Positions 9,097 to 16,892 of a DNA stretch of 64,000 nucleotides are shown piece by piece (within the stretch, counting starts at the first letter, position 1; each line of letters begins with the position of its first letter). Location of the stretch: the NCBI GenBank assembly GCA_037039685.1, contig JAWNGF010000003.1:5244571-5308570 (forward strand). The letters are read 5' to 3'. The position numbers and the translations under genes were made by a program. This stretch comes from Ceratobasidium sp. AG-K (Eukaryota; Basidiomycota; Agaricomycetes; Cantharellales; Ceratobasidiaceae). Below the pieces are notes generated by a model. That model saw only the letters and a program-made list of their open reading frames with translations, searched no databases and was not told where the DNA came from.

Positions 9097-9425
9097 GCAA
9101 CTGGAAGCTAGAAAAGGGAAGATACCAGAAGGAGAAGTTTGAATGGGCGCCAAACTGGTGGAAGTGGGAGGAGGCGGACACATCGGCATGGAAGGAGGTA
9201 GAGCCCAATGTACGACAGTGGGATGAGGAGTTTGTGGAGGTCCAGGAGAGGGTTTTGGACTGGTCCAAGGCCGACTGGACAAGGGAGGAGACATGGGAAG
9301 AATGGGAGAAGTTCTCGGACGAACCGGGAAACACCGCGTTCAATCCCATCGACCTGACCTTGGAGGAAGACAAAGGGCTTGAGGATTTTATGGTGAGGAA
9401 AGGAAGGGACTGCGCGGTGCAGTAA
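8661..9425 (+). CDS. ORF3 of element A, 254-residue accessory protein
   Basis: The start ATG at 8661 gives MPAVSRST..., the N-terminus shared by all copies. The frame is -1 to pol and overlaps it for 436 nt. The protein has a small N-terminal domain (residues 1-60), an HSDLGEFQWV segment near 55-65, a CRGC motif near 90, and a Trp-rich acidic C-terminal half with repeated W-E/K patterns and a conserved GNTxFNPIDLT segment. No signal peptide or membrane span is visible, so it is not an obvious envelope protein. I do not recognise the family. Intact homologues of the same length lie at 53564-54328 and 56186-56950. How it is translated is unknown: splicing, an internal promoter or re-initiation are possible. 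Confidence 0.8.
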   Translation: MPAVSRSTIANNLTRVLDGPAFATARILDAGAALYVFKRSQQGSGRMHFRALDDVLHSDLGEFQWVGKKWPTRMQLLRKDIFVCRGCAAFQVSEVVLLSTHMLGVVEWGQEGAYSSEWVPGYDGRQPTLRPRWNDAWDANHERDLSNWKLEKGRYQKEKFEWAPNWWKWEEADTSAWKEVEPNVRQWDEEFVEVQERVLDWSKADWTREETWEEWEKFSDEPGNTAFNPIDLTLEEDKGLEDFMVRKGRDCAVQ

Positions 9426-9452
9426 GTCCATTCAGGTCCCCCAAATGGACTC

Positions 9453-9466
9453 ATAGGGGGGAGTAA
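9453..9466 (+). other. Polypurine tract of element A
   Basis: The tract AGGGGGGAGTAA abuts the 3' LTR and is the expected primer for plus-strand DNA synthesis. The same tract precedes the 3' LTRs of C and I, and a variant (AAAGAGGGAGTAA) precedes that of D. The reverse complement follows the minus-strand 3' LTRs at 27624, 30913 and 57577. Confidence 0.8.
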
Positions 9467-9921
9467 TGTCGTGAGCTAGCTCACTCCATCGGACTCGCCT
9501 GTCGTCTCGCCCGCCTGTCTCTCTCTTTCTGTTACGTTCCCGTTTCTGTTTGCCGCGTTGCCACCTTCTTGTGGTTTTCTGTTACATTGTGTAACGCGGC
9601 TGTGCTTTGTACGAGTCATGTCTGTTCATACAGCATGACTCACTTGGACACTCCTGACTGGTTGACTGCTGTGACTCATGTGGCTGCATCCTGTATGACT
9701 CGGCCGCCTCCTGAATATATATAGAGGACCTACAAGTCTGGTAACCCCAGCTTGTTTTGTCTCGTCAAAACATCCCCTCTGAGTGACACTTAGAACCACC
9801 CCTACCCTCAAGAGCCTACAGACACTTAAGTGTGTTGCGGTTCAAGAGGTCACTTAGGTCTTAGTGCCGTCCACTCTCCATTGCGGCTTGTCTCATACCC
9901 ACCAAGAAGAAGCATACGACA
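9467..9921 (+). repeat. 3' LTR of element A
   Basis: A 455-bp LTR, identical by eye to 2694-3148 except for one base. It starts TGTCGTGAGC right after the polypurine tract and ends TACGACA. The TTTGA target duplication follows at 9922-9926. Confidence 0.95.
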
Positions 9922-12023
9922 TTTGAGTTCACTCATGAGGTCTGATCCCATCATGGCAGCAAAGCCCTTGAATCTCTCGGCGGAGATCATAGTCTGTTCC
10001 GCAGATGCAATGTCCCCATGGTTGCTTCTTCTAGAGAGAATGTCTGGTTTTTCTGACATCTTCCCAGGCCAATAGTGGATTTTGAAATTGTAACTTGCTA
10101 GCATCAGAAGCCATCTGTGATGTCTTTGGTTGAAATTGACAGAGTCCTTCCAGTAGGTCAGGTTTTTGTGGTCCGTATAGATGATCACTGGTTCCTTTGT
10201 TCCTTCCAGGTGAATGCGCCAGTGTCTCAGTGCTTTGATGATAGCGAAAAGTTCCTTGTCGTGTGTGTCATAGTTTAACTCCGCGTCTTTGAAGCTCTTG
10301 GGGAGGAAGCCAATTGGGTGCAAGTAACCGTCGTCTTGTCGTTGGCTAAGGATTGCTCCTAAAGCGACTCCTGAGGCATCAGTTTCTAGGAAGTATTGCT
10401 TTGATTCATCCAGATGTGCCAGTACCAGTTCTTCCAAGATCATTTTCTTCAGGTTTTTGAAGGCTTCTTGATGTACTTCCTTCCATTCCCATTTCTGGTC
10501 TTTTCATGTAAGCTGGGTAAGCGGTTTGACAATGGAGGAGAAGGAAACCACGAATCTTCTGTAGAAGTTGCAGAAGCCGACAAAAGCTTGCAGTTGCTTG
10601 ACGGTTTTTGGAACCCACCATTCCTGGATAGTCTTGATTTTGCCCTTGTTCATGGAGATGCCATTTTTGTCCACAACAAATCCCACCCAATTGGCTTTTT
10701 TGCCGTAAAAGGTGCACTTTTTGAGGTTGCCATACAGATTGTTCTTTCGCAGTCTTTTGAGGACTTCTCTGATGTCCAAAGTGTGTTGATTTCTTCCCCT
10801 AGAGGTGATCAAGATGTCGTCAATGTAGACTACTATCTTTTTTCCAATCTGGTCTCTGAAGATGTTGTCCATCATTCTTTGGAAGGTTGAAGGTGCATTT
10901 TTCAGTCCGAAGGCCATCACAGTGTATTTGAAGAGACCTTCAGAGGTGCTGAATGCTGTTTTCCATTCATCCCCTTCTCTAATTCTCACGTTCCAGAAAC
11001 CGTTTTTCAGGTCCAGGGAGGTGATGAAAAGTTCTTCATTCGATTTGTCACTAGTTTTCTTGAAGATTTCCAGAAGTTGATCCATCAAGGGTATGGGGTA
11101 GCAATCTGGGATGGTTTCTGCATTTGCCCCTCTGTAGTCAACAACTGGTCTCAGGTCAGGGACAGTCTGTCCTGGTTTCAAAGCTTTTGTGATGAAGAAT
11201 AGACTAGCAGCAATGGGGGAGTTGCTGGGTCTAATTCTTCCTGACTTGAGTTCCAATTTCACATACTCCTTTGTGGCTTCCCTTTCTCTTGGTGAGAGGG
11301 GATAAGCTTTCCTTGGTTTTGGAAGCCTATTGTTGTTGTAGAAGTCGATTTTGCAGTCCCATTCCCTGTGTTCCGGCAGTTTGTCGTATTGTTCTTCATC
11401 AAAGACATCAGCAAAGTCCTTGAGTTCTTCTGGAAGTTCTTGTAAAACATCCCTGCCTTTGCTTGGATGTCGAGCTCCTTTCTCCATTTGATAGAGAATG
11501 GGGCCCAGGAAATTTTGGGGTTTGTTTCCTTCAACCATGTCATACCAAGGATCATTGGTTGAGTTCCTGTTGGCATGACATAGAATCTTTGTTCAAAAGT
11601 TCTTCCTTCAATATCAAATTTCAATTTGCAACAGTGTCGGATAAGGTCTTTTTGGGTTTTTCCGTCAATCATTTCCATGTTCCTAGGAGTTTGTAAAGGG
11701 GTCAAAGGAATGTTGTTTTTCTTTGCAAAGTTCAGGTCGATGAAGTTTCTGCTAGAACTGGAGTCGATGAGAGTTGAGATGTTTTCCATGATTCCCTCTG
11801 CTTGTGCATATACCATAGGTGATTCATTTGTGGCTTTGCAGTAGTATACATTTCGCAGAGAGGGTATTGGGGCATCTTCACACACAGTGGAGAGATGCCC
11901 ATCTAGTTTTCTGACTCCAAGTCGGTGGACTTGGTTTCCTCCGCTTCTCCTTCCTTCACTTTGCCGGCTTTTCCTTTCACTGGTGCCTTTCCCTTGTCTT
12001 TGTAGGTCCATTCCTTTCTGCAA
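9922..12023 (-). pseudogene. pol: pol of element B, N-terminal half: protease, RT, RNase H
   Basis: In order on the minus strand: a protease-like region with TLIDSS in place of DSGA (about 11760), a reverse transcriptase with YIDDI (about 10820), and RNase H with TDAS, DKEL and YTDH (10380-10150). The pol frame is -1 to gag and overlaps it. It is broken by a frameshift near 11440-11470, where the protease frame passes to the RT frame, and by a TGA at 10504-10506 replacing an arginine of the LTR-K motif. The frame is then cut at 9922 by element A and resumes at 2693. The loss of glycine from DSG and the breaks make this copy inactive. Confidence 0.88.
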
Positions 12024-14143
12024 TCAGCAATTGTGTGTCCCGCTTCTCCACATTTGATGCAGAGGTTGTTTTCCTTGCAGTGTGTCTTCTCAGCCTTCGG
12101 GACGAGATCTCCTTTCACTTGTTTGGAAGGCTTGGACCCCTCAGCCTTGTCTTCCTTCTTTCCTTTGCTTTGTGGATTGGTGAGTTTCTGGATTTCTTTG
12201 GCTTGAAGGGCAATATTGATCCATCCTTCTAGATCCTTCTGAGCAGCAGTCCTTCTGTCCCTGAGTTCTTTGCAGACAAGTTCTGCTTTGATGAGTCTGC
12301 TCAGCCCTTGCCTAAAACGCACGATCAGGGCAGCGTCGTTCCAATCGAGTTCTTGTGCAAGAAGTCGGAATTCAGAAACGTATTTGCCTACGGTCTTGTT
12401 TTGATAGAGGCGTTGGATCCCTTGTTCTGCTTGGATTTTCTTGCTAGGGTTGCTCCATTGCTTCTTGTAGGCGTTTTGGAAAGCTTCCCATGATTCCAGC
12501 CAAGGATGGCTTTCCCTGTCGTTGTATCGATTGAGAGCAGGTTGTGCCCAATTTCCTGCCATGCCTTCTGCCATGTTCATAAGGATGGCAACGATCCGAC
12601 GTTCTTCAGTGTCATATTGGTTTGAGTTCAGACGGAAAAATGCTTTCATTTGTTCAAGGAATGTTTTGGCAGCTGTTCCTCTTGTTCCTTTGAATGCTTT
12701 GGGCATCTTGATACGTGGGCCTGATCCATTCCCGTTTCCACCTTGTCCTGTTTGGATGACAAGGGTTCTTCCTTCATCCCTGATCTGGTACCCTGATTGT
12801 CCTTGCACTTCAAATGAGGGCAATCTTCTTCCTTGGGGTGAAATGTTTCTCCTATGTGGAGGAGGTTCCCTAGGATTTGGGACTTCTATGGAAGTTTGCC
12901 TGGATTCCTCGCGTCTGTGATCCAATTCTACTTGGGCATCGGCTCCAATTTGTTCAAGGAGGTTGAACGTTTCTCGTCCCCCTGTCCAGATTTCCCTAAG
13001 TCGATTGGTTTGATCTTGGAATCCTTCCGCAACTTCTTCATTGATTTGTCCTAGGGCAAGGGTGATATTTCTCATTCCCTCAGCCATTCTGCCCATGGTT
13101 TCTTCCATCCTGTTGATACGACCTAATTGATTTTGCAGGTTCTGAGTAATCAGCTGATTTTGAGCCACCAATTGTTGGTTGATATGCTCAAAGTTTTCTA
13201 CAGATTGTTCAAATATTTGTTCAATCCTTTGTTGTGTGCGATCAACGTTTTGGAGACGCTTGTAGAAGGTGTTGACCCCGTCTTTGGTTCTGGATGCAAT
13301 GCACTCAATCCGCTGCATCATGTTGTTGTTTTCCTGTTGCTGGAGATCCCACCTTCTTTCCAGTCCCTTGATGCGGAGCGCCTGTACTGCGTTTTCTTGT
13401 TGATATTGGACTTGCAGAGTATTGAAAATTCTTTCCAGTGTTTGTACCGCGCATCCATCTGTGTTTTCAATAATGATTTCCCTTCTCAATCTTTCGTCTT
13501 TGGAGATGGTTTCTATGCTCCTTTGTGATTCGAAGGTAGAGGGAACGCTTGCCACACTTTGGCTTCTGGATGCTACCGTCATCACTGGAACTATACCGGG
13601 AGTAGAAGGTGCCAGAGTAGCCTGTGGGAAAAAATTGTCTAAGTTTGGCATTTTGAGGGGTTGCCTAGGCCCAAGGAGTGCTGGTAGTTGTATCCGACCT
13701 GTTGGTGGTATCGATGGCCCTGGTGTTGCGTTCCTTTCACCAAATTGCGCCATTCCTGTTGGTTGAATGACCCTAATTGCCCGTGGGCTGGCTATTGTTC
13801 CTGGATCTCTTTGTAGAGTCATAGGTGGCGGTGTGTTGTTTGTGATTTCAATCACCCTGATGGTAGGGGATGTCAATTGTTCATTGGAATTGGTGGGTTC
13901 TTCCTGGGATGTTTTGACTATGTTGCCAATTCCTCCTGGGACGCTGGTAGATGGTGGCCTTGAGGCTCGGCTGTTGCTTCTAAGTGGTGCCGTCCAATCT
14001 CCAGCTCGTTCCCTGGATGTTCTTGAAGGGTTTGTTTGAACCTCTACTATTTGTGGCTCAGGCTGAGTAGCCTGCCTGTTTGACGCTGCGCTCAAGGGTC
14101 TTGAGTTCATTGTTGAGAAGTCACGTGACCTTGTTTCTCTCAT
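11903..14143 (-). CDS. gag: gag of element B, intact
   Basis: The 746-residue open frame begins at ATG 14143, 16 nt after the PBS, as in element A. The N-terminal third is Pro/Ser/Thr/Arg-rich. A long Gln/Asn/Glu-rich coiled coil occupies about residues 220-430, a retrotransposon capsid domain about 490-620, and a CCHC knuckle (CIKCGEAGHTIADC) lies near 705. It is longer than the gag of A by about 80 residues, mostly in the coiled coil. It stops at 11903-11905. Unlike A it has no canonical slippery heptamer before the stop. It is undamaged although pol of the same element is broken. Confidence 0.92.
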   Translation of the reverse strand: MRETRSRDFSTMNSRPLSAASNRQATQPEPQIVEVQTNPSRTSRERAGDWTAPLRSNSRASRPPSTSVPGGIGNIVKTSQEEPTNSNEQLTSPTIRVIEITNNTPPPMTLQRDPGTIASPRAIRVIQPTGMAQFGERNATPGPSIPPTGRIQLPALLGPRQPLKMPNLDNFFPQATLAPSTPGIVPVMTVASRSQSVASVPSTFESQRSIETISKDERLRREIIIENTDGCAVQTLERIFNTLQVQYQQENAVQALRIKGLERRWDLQQQENNNMMQRIECIASRTKDGVNTFYKRLQNVDRTQQRIEQIFEQSVENFEHINQQLVAQNQLITQNLQNQLGRINRMEETMGRMAEGMRNITLALGQINEEVAEGFQDQTNRLREIWTGGRETFNLLEQIGADAQVELDHRREESRQTSIEVPNPREPPPHRRNISPQGRRLPSFEVQGQSGYQIRDEGRTLVIQTGQGGNGNGSGPRIKMPKAFKGTRGTAAKTFLEQMKAFFRLNSNQYDTEERRIVAILMNMAEGMAGNWAQPALNRYNDRESHPWLESWEAFQNAYKKQWSNPSKKIQAEQGIQRLYQNKTVGKYVSEFRLLAQELDWNDAALIVRFRQGLSRLIKAELVCKELRDRRTAAQKDLEGWINIALQAKEIQKLTNPQSKGKKEDKAEGSKPSKQVKGDLVPKAEKTHCKENNLCIKCGEAGHTIADCRKEWTYKDKGKAPVKGKAGKVKEGEAEETKSTDLESEN

Positions 14144-14159
14144 GGCTCAGCGGAAGTGG

Positions 14160-14171
14160 AGCTTGCTTTGC
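14160..14171 (-). other. Primer-binding site of element B (self-primed type)
   Basis: On the minus strand GCAAAGCAAGCT begins 2 nt (TT) after the LTR end. It pairs at 11 of 12 positions with AGCTTGCTTCGC at 14372-14383 inside the LTR, about 30 nt after the TATA box. Two positions differ from element A on both sides in a compensating way. Confidence 0.65.
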
Positions 14172-14173
14172 AA

Positions 14174-14663
14174 TGTTGCAACCTGCTAAGTAGTAGAGTT
14201 GATGACTGCTAATTGCCTTGTTGACCGTGAGCAATAAGTCTAAGTAGACTAAATTGCTAAGAGAAATCACTAGCTTCTAAGTAGAAGTCCTAGCTCCAAA
14301 TCCCAAGTGGCTGCTGAAGTGGCTAAGTAGCCAAGTGCCTCTGATCACACACTGCAGGGAGAGTTGACAAGGCGAAGCAAGCTGGGGATGACCATGCTTG
14401 CAAGCCAGTATATATACTCAGAGAACAGGTGAGTCATAGTAAATACATGAGTCACAAGTCTGAGTCAAAGTCCAAGTCATAAAGAGGACTGCATAGGCCA
14501 GCCAATAGAAAACAGCATGAGTCATATGACTCATGGTGACACGTCATCCATACACCTCACTAAACAAGGGAGAGGGCACATCTATACAGAAAGGGCGCAT
14601 AAGGCGCCAGTACAAGCCACAAGACCGCAGAAGCAGAGAGAGAGGGCGGGACGGGTCACAACA
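14174..14663 (-). repeat. 5' LTR of element B
   Basis: A 490-bp LTR. On the minus strand it begins TGTTGTGACC and ends TTGCAACA, directly before the PBS spacer. The second LTR is outside the window, so the ends are set by TG/CA termini, by similarity to the start of the A-type LTR, and by the PBS. A TATATATA box lies at about 14409-14416. Five TGASTCA sites lie upstream of it, and four copies of CTAAGTAG (14186, 14240, 14277, 14323) lie in the transcribed half. Confidence 0.8.
14430..14533 (-). promoter_or_regulatory. Cluster of five TGASTCA sites in U3 of element B
   Basis: Exact TGAGTCA or TGACTCA heptamers lie at 14430-14436, 14448-14454, 14461-14467, 14518-14524 and 14527-14533. The last two form a near-palindromic pair. 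Chance would give about 0.01 in this length. They lie upstream of the TATA box and are likely bZIP (Gcn4/AP-1-like) binding sites. Confidence 0.6.
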
Positions 14664-14862
14664 CCTGGGTTGAGTTGGCGACATGATGTATTGACTCGGC
14701 ACTCAGGTTTATCGGCAAAGGTGAAAAGCAAGAAGCAAGTACGGCGACAGGCTGTTGGAGCGAAGTTGAAGACTTCATTTTGTGAGTATAGTCATGGACT
14801 TTCTGGTCCTTGTGAATACTGGCTGAAACTGACAATGTGACCAAGGCACAATCCTCAAGACC

Positions 14863-15426
14863 TTGGGGCGTGACATTTTGGGTGTCTCAAGTGTCAAATT
14901 CACTAATTATATTGCAACAGTCCAGCAATACAACGTGGTACTATGTGGTTATCCTCTCACCTCCAAGGGTACTATAGTCCACCCAAGCAACTTCCCTGGG
15001 GGTGTGAAAGGATTAGTACATGCTGATGAACTACTGGGCTCGGGGAAATGGGGCTGGTCAAAGTTTGAGGGGGAGGATTATAACAAGTGGAAGAAGAACT
15101 ACAATCATGCCAAGGCAACTGGCTCCCCGTCACCACCTCCGCCATACATCAAAGTCCCAGGAACTGAGTGGACGCAGCACACAGGCCACGACGCAAGGAA
15201 TACAGCAATGGGGCAAAAAAAGCGCAAGAGGGATGACAAGAACGGCAAAGGCAAGTCAGATGGAGGTCGAGGAAAGAAAGCATGCAAGAAGCTCAAGTCC
15301 CGCAAAACAATCGAAGAAAGCGATTTGGAGGACACGGCATGGGGATCGCAGGTGGACATGTCTGACAACAATGACTCCGAGAAGGGCGAGTTGGAGGATG
15401 ACTCGGAGGATGACTCGGAGATGTAA
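14863..15426 (+). CDS. Hypothetical protein fragment, possible host exon
   Basis: A frame of 187 codons follows the LTR of B. It opens with a non-ATG codon, and an in-frame stop lies just upstream, so it is probably an exon or a truncated gene. The N-terminal part contains VKFTNYIATVQQYNVVL followed by a GYP motif. The middle is Ser/Pro-rich. A basic patch (KKRKRDD, then KKACKKLKSRK) looks like a nuclear localisation signal, and the tail is acidic (ELEDDSEDDSEM). This composition is typical of nuclear proteins of basidiomycetes. I do not recognise the function. Insertion of B may have removed its 5' part. Confidence 0.4.
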   Translation: MGRDILGVSSVKFTNYIATVQQYNVVLCGYPLTSKGTIVHPSNFPGGVKGLVHADELLGSGKWGWSKFEGEDYNKWKKNYNHAKATGSPSPPPPYIKVPGTEWTQHTGHDARNTAMGQKKRKRDDKNGKGKSDGGRGKKACKKLKSRKTIEESDLEDTAWGSQVDMSDNNDSEKGELEDDSEDDSEM

Positions 15427-16416
15427 AGGTGCTTCACTTGCAAATAGAGCGAGTTGAGGGAGTCTGAATCTGTAGCCCAACAATACGTTTGTCACCAGTA
15501 CGACAAGAAATGCCTTAGTCCGACTTTAAACCCCTCAATCTGTGGTTTATGCCGCATCCGCCTGATAACAACATCAAAGCTGTTGGAGGCAATGAATGCG
15601 ACGTTGGCAAGGATTGAAGGTGTGGTTAACAACAGATTTAATTTGGATTCGAAGGGGTGCATCACACAAGTAGATAGTTGAGACAATAGATAAAATTGCA
15701 CAAAAAGATTATGGAAGTAGAGAGAGTCAACTACAGATTGGTTTAAAAGTTAAGCTGAGACACAGCAAACACAAGGAGGGGAACGTCGCCCAAATTGATA
15801 CCTTCCGATAGAGTTAGTTTAAGTTATATGTGAGAATAAAATGATCTAACCACTGCAACCTATCAAAACAAATATGGTTGTGTGTTGTAGTAAGCGCGGA
15901 CGGGCATTACAACAGTACCCAGGCAAGGAAGTGGCGTGAACAAGCATCATGACGGCGTCTGGGCATAGTGGCGACACAAACAGGCATTACGACGGCATCC
16001 GGGCATTATGACAAGGAGATCGGGCATTACGATGGTGCACAAGACAAGCAACGCAATGGCATGTGAGCACCAGAAGATGAAGAGGCCCGTTTCTACACAA
16101 GCAAGTGTTGGTAAGGGTGACATTACAATGGTGACAACAACTTACAGTTGGAGAGTGGATAGCTCAATGGCCGTAACGCTTCTTGAATGGATCTCACAAT
16201 GAGGCAACCTACACATACGTTATTAGTGAGTGTGACGGCAAGAACATGCATGAGATACCTACGGATAGCATGGCAGTATAGACATTGACTACTACAACTC
16301 ACACAATGACAACGCAATACAAGCACTAAGGCTACGGGCAAGTAAAACAATGGCACATATCATGGGCTGATCGGTGCCGGCAAAGTACGGTGGGAGGGCA
16401 AGCATCCCCCCCCCCA
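15427..16416. other. Intergenic stretch with a degenerate short repeat, no supported gene
   Basis: I see no reading frame worth calling. The part before 15898 is AT-rich and featureless to me. The part from 15899 holds the repeat listed separately. It ends with a run of ten C before the CCCCA target site of element C. Confidence 0.6.
15899..16133 (+). repeat. Degenerate tandem repeat, about 20-nt unit
   Basis: Units of the form GGGCATTACGACGGCATC recur at about 15902, 15943, 15961, 15981, 16001 and 16022, with a weaker copy near 16118. Spacing is close to 20 nt and each copy carries several substitutions. Confidence 0.5.
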
Positions 16417-16871
16417 TGTTGTGAGCCAGCTCACTCCATCGGACTCGCCTGTTGTCTCGCCCGCCTGTCCTCTTCTTCGTGTTGTGTTTCCGTTTCTGTT
16501 TGCCGCGTTGCCACCTTCTTGTGGTTATATGTTACATTGTGTAACGCGGCTGTGCCTTGCACGAGTCATGTCTGTTCATACAGCATGACTCACATGGACA
16601 CTCCTGACTGGATGTTATGTATGACTCTTGTGGCTGCGCCTTGTATGACTCGGCCACTTTCTGAATATATATAGAGGACCAACAAGCCTGGTAGCCCCAG
16701 CTTGTTTTGTCTCGTCAAAACATCCCCTCTGAGTGACACTTAGAACCACCCCTACCCTCAAGAGCCTACAGACGCTTAAGTGTGTTGCGGTTCAAGAGGT
16801 CACTTAGGTCTTAGTGCCGTCCACTCTCCATCGCGGCTTGTCTCATAGCCACCAAGAAGAAGCTTACGACA
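16417..16871 (+). repeat. 5' LTR of element C
   Basis: A 455-bp LTR starting TGTTGTGAGC and ending TACGACA. It contains the TGACTC array, the TATA box and the self-primer 12-mer at 16699-16710. The PBS follows at 16874-16885. Confidence 0.95.
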
Positions 16872-16892
16872 TTACAAAACAAGCTTAACAAC

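Larger units (their letters stand above)
2694..9921 (+). mobile_element. Element A: near-intact Ty3/gypsy chromovirus
   Basis: The element is 7228 bp and complete from LTR to LTR. Two 455-bp LTRs start TGTCGTGAGC and end in CA. I find one difference between them by eye (A at 3145, G at 9918), so the insertion is recent. The target duplication is TTTGA at 2689-2693 and 9922-9926. The order is LTR, PBS, gag, pol, ORF3, polypurine tract, LTR. pol and ORF3 are open; gag has a single nonsense codon. A sits in the pol gene of element B, in the opposite orientation, between the RNase H and integrase regions. Confidence 0.97.
1..14663 (-). mobile_element. Element B: Ty3/gypsy chromovirus, minus strand, split by element A
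   Basis: Reading leftward, the element has a 5' LTR (14174-14663), PBS, intact gag, protease, reverse transcriptase and RNase H down to 9922. After the 7.2 kb insertion of element A it continues at 2693 with integrase, chromodomain and ORF3, and it runs off the left edge before its 3' LTR. Both halves of pol are on the same strand and in register, and the junction carries a TTTGA duplication (2689-2693 and 9922-9926) that belongs to A. B is a distant relative of A, C, D and I, with different LTRs and a longer ORF3. Its pol is dead, while gag and the visible part of ORF3 are open. The right flank begins CCTGG (14664-14668), the expected target duplication; its partner lies outside the window. 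Confidence 0.9.

Noticed and set aside
8661..9425. ORF3 as an envelope-like gene.
   Set aside because: No signal peptide, no hydrophobic membrane segment and no cleavage site is visible. The protein is hydrophilic and Trp-rich.
15899..16133. CRISPR-like repeat array.
   Set aside because: The units are degenerate, adjacent without unique spacers, and the context is eukaryotic.
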